In this document: positions 50,790-64,000 of the stretch, in pieces
Layout of the letters: every line of letters begins with the position of its first letter
Numbering within the stretch: the first letter of the stretch is position 1
Assembly (NCBI GenBank): GCA_964019165.1
Contig: OZ025274.1
Coordinates: forward strand, 6,898,368 to 6,962,367
Source of the DNA: Mastigias papua
Lineage: Eukaryota > Cnidaria > Scyphozoa > Rhizostomeae > Mastigiidae
Reading direction: 5' to 3'
Length of the DNA: 64,000 nucleotides
Translations under genes and position numbers: made by a program
The notes under the pieces: generated by a model
Told to the model about the DNA's origin: nothing
The model's input: only the letters and a program-made list of their open reading frames with translations
Databases searched by the model: none

Positions 50790-52010
50790 AAAGTGGTTGT
50801 TAAGTCGCACCCTGGATAAGTCGGATTTTCGCTTAGTCGGACTGATGGCTCATCCCCCTTGGATTCACTCAAACTTGCCGTAGATGATAGAATAAGCCCC
50901 CGGGGGCTTATTTGTCAAGATCACTTCTAAGGATGGGGGTTTATTCGGAAGAAGGCTTATTCTGGGGTGGGGCTTATTGAATTTTGCAAAAAGCACAGAT
51001 AAATACATTTGAATAATAGAAGATATCTTTAAAAGTTTTGAAACTAAAAATGTACAACAAAATAGCAGTTAATCAATTTCACTATCACTTTCACCCTCTT
51101 CCTCTTCATTGATTACTATTCGTGGTCATCATATTTACAAAGACGTTTGAGTACCATGTATAAGAAATTGAAATGTAAAAACAGACATCCGAGAAGAAGC
51201 GATGGAATATCACAAAAATGCTATTGGGTTTTTATATCAGAGGATCCTGAAACGTTGGTTGGACATCTTCCAATAGAATTGTAATGTCTTCTTCCATATT
51301 TTCTAGAATCATCTCCTGGGAATAAGCTCATTGCGATGGTGATTGGAAAGAGAAAACGGGAAGTTGGACCAATTGTTCAGGGAAAGTGTGCTGCTCTTAC
51401 AAAAAATAAAACATTTGGAAATGTTTTATTAGGAAAACTATAAGAAAAGAAAACATCCAAATTTTGAATTTGACATTCTTACAAGTAGTGTAAAAAATCG
51501 TAACTTATGTTTAATATGAAAAAATGGATTAATATCAGTTAAAACTATGTGGTTCAGTACTTCTTCTTTCATGCTCTCAGTCGTAATGAAAATTGCGGGA
51601 AATTCGAATAATTACCCATGGGGCTCATTAGGGAGTGGGGGCTTATTTGTTAAAATCACTTGTATGGGTAAGGGCTTATTCGGGGCTGGGGGCATAATCG
51701 ATAATTTACGGTACTGAAAGACTCATTAAACTCGGATATTCGTTAGCTCGGACCGATTTCTAGTCTCCCTTGAGTGTCCGACATGACGGGATTCTACGGT
51801 ATTGATAAAAATTCTTGACATGTCAGATTAAAAAAGAGATGATTGACAAATTTCTGTAAAAGCTTTCTGCATAGAAGTTTTGCTCCTTCCAAAATCAATA
51901 CCTATTTGGTATAGCAACAATGAATTTATTTAAGAAACGTTTGTACTAAGGCGAATCAAAAGCGTGAGGTGGCTCTAGAAAAAGGACCTCTGATTCTACT
52001 GTACGTATCG
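50790..52010 (-). repeat. Dispersed repeat, copy B, split by an insertion
   Basis: Reverse complement of the 407-893 repeat in two parts: 50790-50873 (the GTCCGACTAAGCG end) and 51720-52010 (GTCCGAGCTAACG through CTCTAGAAAAAGGACCTC). The parts are separated by about 840 bp of different sequence, annotated separately. Confidence 0.6.
50874..51719. mobile_element. Unclassified element nested in repeat copy B
   Basis: Its two ends carry related G-rich blocks in the same orientation: GGGGGCTTATTTGTCAAGAT near 50905 and GGGGGCTTATTTGTTAAAAT near 51635, each followed by a GGCTTATTC(T/G)GGG(G/C) stretch. It starts GCCGTAGAT and ends TTTACGGTA, so a short CCGTA/TACGG inverted pair marks the edges. 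No coding capacity. Confidence 0.5.
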
Positions 52011-53305
52011 TACAGGGTTTTCTCTAGCCTCTGTTTGAGCGTGCAAGGTTGCAAGGTGATTGAATCTGTTTTTCACCCTGATTTTAATTCGCCACGTCTG
52101 TGCATCAGTAGCATAATGAAAACAATATAAATATGGAACATGTCAGCATTTCAAAACATACCCAGCGAATGAAATACAAGCTTCTTTATAGACTTCACAG
52201 TGTGCAATACTTTGAATGTCATCCAAGGCAACACTGGCACTAAGCTACCCTGATGAATAATGTGAGAGGAAACTGAATACCTCAATCTTGTCTATTGACT
52301 ATGCTTCAAGAAGTTTTACTTTTCAATTTTTAAAGAACTACAGTGTACTAAAGTTTGTTTGATGTGAAACGTAGGAGAACTATAACTGCCCAGCCCCCAT
52401 GCCGCTACTCAGCCGTCTACAAACTATCTAACGGAATCTATTCAAATCGGTACCTCATTCAAATTGACTGACACTGAGTAAACCACTTAAAAGTATATGG
52501 AAGTGATGTAAAAGTCCAAATCAGTAATGAAGCTCTAAAAAGCTTACAATGGCAGTTAAAAACTGTCCTTCTATCAATTACTAGATCAATCGTCATTTAA
52601 TAGGTGAAATGATGTTTCATTTTTATTGTATCTGGTAATTTGTCCGTTACTCTTTGCCCTACAAACTTATTTTCTTAGTGCCATGCATCGCTGTATTCAC
52701 TTTTAACAATGTAAGGATTCCTTTATTTACAATCTGAATTGGCATGCACTGATTCAAATTATTTCATCATGAATCATTAAATCAGGAACAACCTCAAATT
52801 TCATTGATAAATTTAATAGAACGACCCTTCTCTACTAGTCTGACAAAGCTGACCTCACTATCGCGGTATGCAAATGCGGAACCCTTCATGAATGTTGCTG
52901 AGTTTCTTAACTTCTTTTCAGTCAAGAAGCATCCAAACTAATGGAGAGTAGTTTAGCTGGGGAACCACAAAAGGTTTCCTAAAGAATCTAAAGCCAGAAA
53001 GAACCCATGTCCTGAACATTTGATAAACAAATGATGGTCCACTTGTACCTTTACAGATAATCGTCTATCATCTGAAAGACACTGGGAAGATTGGAAGCAT
53101 AAATTTCTGCAAGTATTTTGTGGACTTTTTCTTCACTTGATCCAATTTGCACATTGAAGTTATCGTGCACAATTTTTTCTTTGCTTTATTTCAAAATGAT
53201 ATGACCTACTTGATTGTTAGATGCCTTCCTACGGCTGAATCAATGGGACAATAATATAAATTTGAAGAAACAAACTTGTTACAGACAATCTTTCCTTTCT
53301 GAAAG
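52011..53305. other. Intergenic, no gene recognised
   Basis: AT-rich, no long open frame and no repeat structure noticed. Confidence 0.5.
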
Positions 53306-55625
<2,320 letters not shown>

Positions 55626-55626
<1 letters not shown>

Positions 55627-56432
55627 TGGAAAAGCAAGTTAATAAGATTTTGGCTTTCCTTGATGTCTGCATTGATAATAACGATCCGTCTTGTATCAAA
55701 ACTTCAATGTATCATAAAAAGACTTTCACTGGATTACTTACTAACTTCTTCAGCTTTACTTCTTTTTCGTACAAAGTTGGGCTTATTCGCACTTTGGTGG
55801 ATAGAGCTTACAAAATCAACAATTCTCTTCTTTCCTTTAATAAGGATGTCAAAAAGTTGACACATATATTTAAAAAGAATCAATTTCCTGAACATTTAAT
55901 AAATAAAGTAGATAGTACATATCTTGATAAAAATAATACTTCTGCATTATCTGATAACAATGACACATTCTATTTTAGGCTACCATATCTTCCCTTTTCC
56001 AATTTTGCTCAACGAAAACTCCGTACATTGATCAAAACATATTGCAATCATTTAAAGATTAAACTGGTATTTTCTTCCTTTAAGATTAAAAACTTAATCA
56101 GGGTAAAAGACTTTGTGCCTAGATCGCTACGTTCTTGTGTTGTCTATAAATTTACTTGTGCGGAATGTAATTCCGTATATGTTGGTGAAACATCCCGACA
56201 CATATCAACTCGTGTTCGTGAGCATCTTTTCTCAGATAAGAATTCTCATATATTTAAACATCTCCAAAGTTCTGATGCCTGTAAAAATGCTTGTAATGAG
56301 ACCTGTTTTAAAGTTATAGATTCAGCTAGAACACACTATCAGCTGAAGATTAAAGAAGCTCTGCATATTATGTGGGAGGGACCCAGCCTTAATAAACAGG
56401 TTCAGCACTATAATTTCTCATTAGCTTTCTAA
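55626..56432 (+). pseudogene. Penelope-like element 1: 5'-truncated ORF with GIY-YIG endonuclease
   Basis: An intact 268-codon stretch; the Met is incidental because the element is cut at its 5' end. The first ~90 residues (ILAFLDVCIDNND, SMYHKKTFTG, FSYKVGLIRTLVDRAYKI) match the end of a Penelope-type reverse transcriptase. A linker follows, then the GIY-YIG endonuclease from about residue 170: CVVYKFTC, 8 residues, VYVGETSRHISTRVREHL with the conserved Arg and Glu, ending in KIKEALHI. The endonuclease would nick the target for reverse transcription. The polymerase catalytic part is absent, so the copy is dead. The second half lies in the right inverted arm. Confidence 0.88.
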
Positions 56433-56648
56433 CTCTTGTGTAACGGTTCTTGTTCTCTTCTTTTTTCGAATAGTTTTTTCGCATGATCTTCTATTGACTT
56501 TACAACGTATGTTCTATTAGTATTCATTGTTAATTTCAGTAACTGACGATGGATTTGAGTAAATCCGAAACATGTCTTACAAATTGAAATCAATTGTCGT
56601 GCTTTTTCGCATCATTTCTGACTTACTTATTGTGAGAAACTTTGGAAG

Positions 56649-56653
<5 letters not shown>
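56114..56653 (+). repeat. Right inverted arm of Penelope-like element 1
   Basis: Partner of 55087-55626 across a 487-bp single-copy spacer (55627-56113). Carries the ORF end (stop at 56432), about 220 bp of 3' UTR with a hammerhead-like motif, and ends at a (TA)n tract. Confidence 0.93.
56539..56580 (+). ncRNA. Hammerhead-ribozyme-like motif, copy 2
   Basis: Sense-strand copy of copy 1, same bases. Beyond the 4-bp stem I (GUAA with UUAC), an outer helix AUUUCA with UGAAAU can form after a 4-base bulge, giving a type-I-like layout 107 bases downstream of the ORF stop. Confidence 0.65.

Positions 56654-56719
<66 letters not shown>
56650..56719. repeat. (TA)n microsatellite shared by two Penelope-like 3' ends
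   Basis: About 70 bases of TA. The 3' end of element 1 (+) abuts it on the left and the 3' end of element 2 (-) on the right. Confidence 0.96.
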
Positions 56720-56724
<5 letters not shown>

Positions 56725-57634
56725 TACACCTTAGGAAAACGACAATTGCTTTCAATTTGTAAAACATGTTTCGATTGCTTCGACAACCATCTTCAGTTAC
56801 AGAATAAGCATATTACATGGTGCAAACGATATAAAGGCAAGTGATTACTCCCTAGGGGTCTTACAACAAAAACTATTCCATTGAGATAGAGTGCGTCGGT
56901 GCTTAAAATGAGGGTTATAATATATCCTATGATAATACCAATGGGTGCCAAGTGCTTAGAATGCGGGCTGTAGTATGATAACAAAGGGAAATACCTGGGG
57001 ATATGGGACAATTAGAGTAGGAGCAAATGAATAGGCAGCAGATATATGAAAAAAAAGAGACAAACAAACAAACAAACTAGATGCTTAATGTTAAGGTGCT
57101 ATGTGTTAGTTGGGAATTAAGATCAGGTTTGAGCCAGCTAATGTGTAGAGCTTCCTTAATTTTGAGTTGATAACTGCTTGTGGCAGTATCTAGGATGGTA
57201 AAAGAGTCTTCGCTTATAAGTTTTTTACGACAACTGGAAGATGAGAGGAGGTGTTTGTAAATATGCGAGCTTTTATCCCGTGATATATGCTCACGAACAC
57301 GAGTAGAGAAATGTCGGCATGTCTCGCCAACGTATACGGAATTACATCCCGTACAACAGAATTTGTAAACTACACGTGAGCGCAGTGATTTAGGGATGGG
57401 ATCTTTGCTAGAAAACATGTTGCTGAGTTTATAGGATGAGAAAACCAATCGTATATCTAAATTAGAACAATAAGCTTTGAGTATAGATCTGACTTTTCTT
57501 TGGGCAAATGAGGAGATGTTTAAGTAGGGCAATTTGAAATTTAAGGTAGCAGTAGCTACAGATTCAGTAGACGATCCGGTATTAGATTTGACAAAAGGGG
57601 TTGAGGCTAGAGAAGTGTTGTTCAGATATTCTCT
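56719..57634 (-). pseudogene. Penelope-like element 2, diverged and 5'-truncated
   Basis: Minus-strand frame open from about 57632 to a stop at 57077, about 185 codons. It contains LPYLNISSFAQRKVRSILKA and a GIY-YIG block (VVYKFCC, then VYVGETCRHFSTRVREHI) and ends KIKEALHISW. It aligns to element 1 over the linker and endonuclease but is clearly diverged, so it is a different family or a much older split. The 3' UTR (57076-56719) carries its own hammerhead-like motif. Both edges are TA tracts. Reverse transcriptase missing. Confidence 0.85.
56759..56800 (-). ncRNA. Hammerhead-ribozyme-like motif, copy 3 (element 2)
   Basis: Minus strand: GUAA, CUGAAGA, stem II GGUUGU-CGAA-GCAAUC (with G-U pairs), GAA, ACAUGU, U as cleavage base, UUAC. 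The core boxes match copies 1 and 2 while stem II has changed on both sides and still pairs. The conserved unpaired U after CUGANGA is also present. Confidence 0.62.
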
Positions 57635-57652
57635 ATATATATATATATATAT
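57633..57652. repeat. Short (TA)n tract
   Basis: About 20 bases of TA between the 5' break of Penelope-like element 2 and the duplicated piggyBac fragment. Confidence 0.9.
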
Positions 57653-57654
57653 AT

Positions 57655-57747
57655 GTATCTTATATTTTACTCGATATATTGGTATTTTGCTCGCTATGGG
57701 AATCTACAAGCTTCCCTAGTATCGGATGTTTTGGGCAAATGATGTGC
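57655..57747 (+). repeat. Inverted second copy of a piggyBac transposase fragment
   Basis: Near-identical to the reverse complement of 54893-54983 (shared TCTACAAGCTTCCC and GGATGTTTTGGGCAAATGAT), with an extra ATTTTGCTC-like insertion. Codes in pieces for the MGIYKLP / YRMFWAND part of the transposase. Flanked on both sides by TA tracts. Confidence 0.85.
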
Positions 57748-57749
57748 AC

Positions 57750-60266
<2,517 letters not shown>

Positions 60267-61375
60267 ACATACCTATACATATATATATTTATTGGTATAC
60301 CTTTTGTTACACATCCTGCCTACTTACGTTTTGTATTTTCAAGTCAGGTCTACCCCATTTTGATACCTTGATAACTTTTGATATAAGCTGATATATCCAT
60401 TTACATAGTCTTAAAACTACTTTTAAGGGAAATTTTCTTCCCATTTATAAGCAAGAGACCAAACGTGATCTAAATCGCCATTGTTTCTTTGGTCTGAAAT
60501 GAGCCAATAACACAAACCTAGAGACTAGAATCTTTGGTATAAATGGCAATAGTACACTTGTCTACTGGCTTTTGGTGGTTCGTTGTTGTACAAAATAAAA
60601 CGAGTGCATATTCATGAAGCTTGAGGTACTCCAATGCAAACTACATTAATCTGAATGTCTGCCCATCAATTCTGCAAACTTGTCTTTTGTAGAAAAGAGC
60701 TAATTTGTTTCCTATTTCACATCGCGATCTCTCAGAACTACTCAAAAGAAGCGAATGGTCCATAGTTGTCAGTTCGATTCTGAGATCGATAGATGTAACA
60801 CAGACCATCCCATTATTATCAAATGCTTAGAACTAGCTGCAATTCCAGATTATCCCATGTTAAAGGCTATTATCATTTGAATATTCATGCAATTTATTAA
60901 AAACTAGCCTTTTATATAGTTTCAAAAACTGTGCTTTGTATGTTGCCTGCAAATTATCAAAAGAATATTCACTGAACACTCTAATGCGTAGTTCTAGCGA
61001 CTTACAAAACTCTGGAACTTAAATCTCATCATTGCAAATGATTACTCGGTATTTGGGAATTGCAGAAACCTTCATCCACATGAAGTGAGATTCTGCTGTC
61101 AAATAAATCATGGCTACAATATAGGGAACTTGCAAAAAATAAGTAATGTAGCTACATTACCTCCCTTTAGTCTAATACGGAAAGTCAGTAGAGTGGCAAT
61201 CAAATAAACGACAAGAGAAAAACGAGTAAATTGTGCATATTTTACAAGATAAACTCAATTACATTTATACCTATATTTACACGTATTTATGTATACGTTA
61301 TGAGCAAATGCATATATATAGCTTCATACACTGTATGAATACATATAAATTTAAGCATACAAGTACATGAATATA
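60267..61375. other. Intergenic, no gene recognised
   Basis: AT-rich sequence with no long open frame; short TA-rich patches near 60280 and 61310. Confidence 0.5.
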
Positions 61376-61462
61376 GATAAATAAATAAATAAATAAATAT
61401 ATATAAATAAATAAATATATATATATATATTCATACATATTTACATATTATATATATATTTT
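61376..61462. repeat. (ATAA)n/(TA)n low-complexity tract
   Basis: Mixed ATAA tetramer and TA dinucleotide repeats over about 85 bases. Confidence 0.9.
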
Positions 61463-63712
61463 CATACACAATAAATTACATAAACAAGATTTAAGTGCAA
61501 TATTCACTTGGAAGTTCTGGACGTTTACACTATATCAATAGTCCACAGCTAACGGGCTAAAATAAGAGGGCTCAGGCTGGGCTGGGGGTATTCAAGTAAG
61601 GTTCGGATAGGGTCATCTACAGTAAATGGGTGGTACACAACAAAGTAGAAATAACGGGCAAACTGAGTGAATGTATCATATTATCAAATGTCAAAGCTAC
61701 CGAACAATTAATTGCTAAAAGCAGAATCAAACTGAAAACATCCCAGAATATCATTAAATACAACTCAGCTATGACGTTATTTTCTTCAAAAGCAACGAAG
61801 GTAGAAAAAAATTCTTTATACCAAGAGCGATGTAAGGGACAGGTCATCAAGTCTTCCAGGGGAGGGTGTGGAAGACATCTAGGAGGGGAACCACAATTCT
61901 GCTCACTCAGAGGGAGGGGGATGAAAAATAAGAGCATTCTAAAAGAAGGAGTATGGAGCTTCTTTTGAAGTCCTGGAGTGGGGTCCAAAATTGCTTATAA
62001 ATCTGAGAGGGGGGCAAAAATTCCATCAAATATATGAGAAAGTCTTCCACCCCCTCCTCACAAGTAATTAATGACCCGTACCTTAGTACAAAGTTAACCC
62101 CATAGCTCAGCAGTAGCATGTAGCAAGGTCACAACCAAGCATTAGTTGTTAGATTTCGCTTCGAGTGGAGGTATTGTATTGTTGCAAGTCCACGGCAGTC
62201 ATTGGTAGACTAGGAAAAGCTACCGCTATCTGCCTTTAAATCGTCATTAATGTATCAATGTAGCTCAGTCTGCTGATTAGTGAAAAGTTGCGAGAATTTC
62301 TCTATGTATCATTTGCCGAGCAGAACAATGCTGTGATGTTCTTCTGCGCAATTCTAACTGAATGCACTAGGGGGGTAATGACAATGAATTTTCAGCACGC
62401 TTAGAATACGAAATTCCGCTTGCAACTAGTGATTGGAGAATATCAAAATATGAGATCAACATCCAGATATCAGGTAAGAAAACTTAAATGTTAATAAGCG
62501 AATAATACCATGCAGACTTGAAGTTGAGATCCTAAAATGGGAATTCATCTTATCAAATTCAAAAAATTAAACTTTGTATGAAATAGGTGTGCCATATTGC
62601 AGTCTTTTAGCTTGTGCATAGAGCATTGTTTCATGCTTTTCACTGTACCTAGAGAGGACCAACTGTCACAGCTTATAGCTTGATTTAGAACCCTGCAGCG
62701 ACCTCCTCTGAGGTGCGGCACATCTGAATGGCAATATGAAGAGAGGACAAAAGAAAAGTGTAAGGATAGAACAGTGAAAAGGGTGAAAGAAAAACGAGAA
62801 GCAGGAAGAAGTTCGGCGACCAGGAGAAGGAAAGCCATGAGGAGACGAACAGACACGAGAAGAGGGGAAGCCACGACGAGCAGAGACATGAGACGACAAG
62901 AAAAAAGCTACTGCGAAAGAAAAAGCAGAGAAAGAGCTTTTTAGTAGGTTGTGACATTTGTTTGTGTTAGGACACTTTACATACCTTGATTTATTTCATA
63001 TCATATGGTTACTTATATATGACATTTAATATCCTACATTTCACTGTGTACAAGGGAAGAGAGATCTCTTCAAAGATTCAAAAGCTTATTACATGCGAAG
63101 AATACTAAGAAAATAAAACTATTTTTTAAACACCATAGACGCAAGATCATCCCAAGCATGAAAACCTTAACTCTGGATTTTGGGCTTCTCGGTTATACAG
63201 TAAAGTCTGCGAACTTTTTAAAAGGTAAACAATACATTCGAACATTCAGGCAGGGGGTAATGACTTAAAAGTACGTACGCTTAGGGGAGGGGCTACCTCC
63301 AAAACATACAAATGCATTCAAGGAGAAGCGGGTCCAAAAACAAAGAATTCTGAGTGTACGTACTTTCTGAATGTCTCCTAGGGCTCCCGGGTAAACAGTC
63401 AGACAAGCTAGTTTCTATTAGTCCATTCATTACGACATTTGGATCAAAACAAGAAGGCAAAGGAGGTAATTCTATCATCCAAAAGAACACAAGATTATCA
63501 CCCACCACTACGGTTGGAGGTGAATGCTATTTTGAAAATGTTGATGCCTCACTTCCAACCTCATTCACTGGTGTAAGAGACTTTGTAAACCTTATCCTTT
63601 AAACTTCAAAGGGATGAACCAATAAAGTACTGGGCAGATCACCCCCAAGAATTTTCTGCTACCACATTAAAGCTTTATGTTGTATTCTAAATTAGGCAAG
63701 GTTGATGACTAA
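61463..63712. other. Intergenic, no gene supported
   Basis: Purine-rich and G-rich patches at 61565-62060. ORFs at 61617-62119, 62545-62957 and 63293-63602 show no family motif. No paired splice signals found. Confidence 0.42.
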
Positions 63713-63952
63713 GCTCTGGTCGACACAGGCTCCATGAAATCTTATATTACCGAACATACTTTAAAGGAGATAACTCAGCCTCTCCATTTATCACCAGCAC
63801 CCAGTAAGTGCATAGGAATTACGGGCAAACCATTAGGAAGTATTGGAAATGTTCATCTTGGGTTTTCCTCCCCAGGGGGTGCCCCACTTCATATCCTAGT
63901 AATTTTTTGGTCTTCCCATCCCTTCTTCAACTTCTCCAGTGTTTTAGGCTAG
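63713..63952 (+). pseudogene. LTR-retrotransposon protease remnant (pol fragment)
   Basis: The frame begins just after an in-frame TAA (63710-63712). Its first residues are A-L-V-D-T-G-S-x-K-S-Y-I, the active-site flap of retropepsin-like aspartic proteases (catalytic Asp in D-T-G-S), followed by an alternating hydrophobic pattern including GITGKPLGSIGNVHLGF as in Ty3/Gypsy or BEL pol proteins. It stops at 63950-63952. The rest of the element would lie beyond the window. Decayed; no LTR seen. Confidence 0.5.
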
Positions 63953-64000
63953 GAGTTTTGAACTTCCAATGGGTTTCATATGTCTTTCATAGATCATGGC

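Noticed and set aside
62719..62943. Open, start-less + strand segment rich in Lys, Arg and Glu, similar in composition to giant exon 2
   Set aside because: Purine-rich sequence readily gives open frames; no shared motif, no good acceptor, and it ends in its own stop.

Overview
The window looks like nuclear DNA from a non-vertebrate animal; the taxon cannot be fixed from sequence alone. It is AT-rich, has spliced genes with GT-AG introns, long (TA)n microsatellites, and decayed copies of Penelope-like, LINE, hAT, piggyBac and LTR elements side by side. There are no prokaryotic operons, no rRNA and no tRNA that I could recognise.

The main gene runs on the + strand from at least 18977 to a stop codon ending at 47282. 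Two giant exons (18977-28660, about 3,230 codons; 36705-44694, about 2,660 codons) are joined to three small ones (35242-35591, 46175-46309, 47101-47282) by GT-AG junctions that keep one reading frame throughout: 1/1, 1/1, 0/0, 1/1, 1/1. The assembled part codes for about 6,100 residues and lacks its 5' end. Most of it looks disordered and charged. The first giant exon holds a coding minisatellite (96-bp units, 32 residues, each four octapeptides) and five copies of a short V-E-E-Y-L motif. The second holds Glu/Arg-rich tandem repeats, a possible folded helical segment and many arginine clusters. The tail carries a G-I-x-R-S-x-S-x-R-x-x-W motif three times, once in each of the last three exons. 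I recognise no known family.

Two smaller genes lie on the - strand. One is an unrecognised 139-residue ORF (32119-32538) inside the 6.6-kb intron of the giant gene. The other is a two-exon gene (48804-50404, about 187 residues) convergent with the giant gene; its C-terminal block resembles the LIAT1 family.

1-18976 is mostly non-coding, with LINE remnants (6446-7160 minus, 7640-7872 plus), a hAT-like foldback, an L2/CR1-like 3' tail, microsatellites and two weak candidate exons (9480-9701, 14047-14237). 50.8-60.3 kb is a transposon graveyard: a nested dispersed repeat; a broken piggyBac copy with a TTAA/CCCTTT end; a Penelope-like retroelement copy with 540-bp inverted arms; a second, diverged Penelope-like copy; and a hAT transposon with matching terminal inverted repeats, itself interrupted by a LINE fragment with a 10-bp target duplication. 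All three Penelope-like 3' ends contain a compact hammerhead-ribozyme-like motif whose stem II is kept by paired substitutions. The window ends in a decayed retrotransposon protease segment (DTGS motif).
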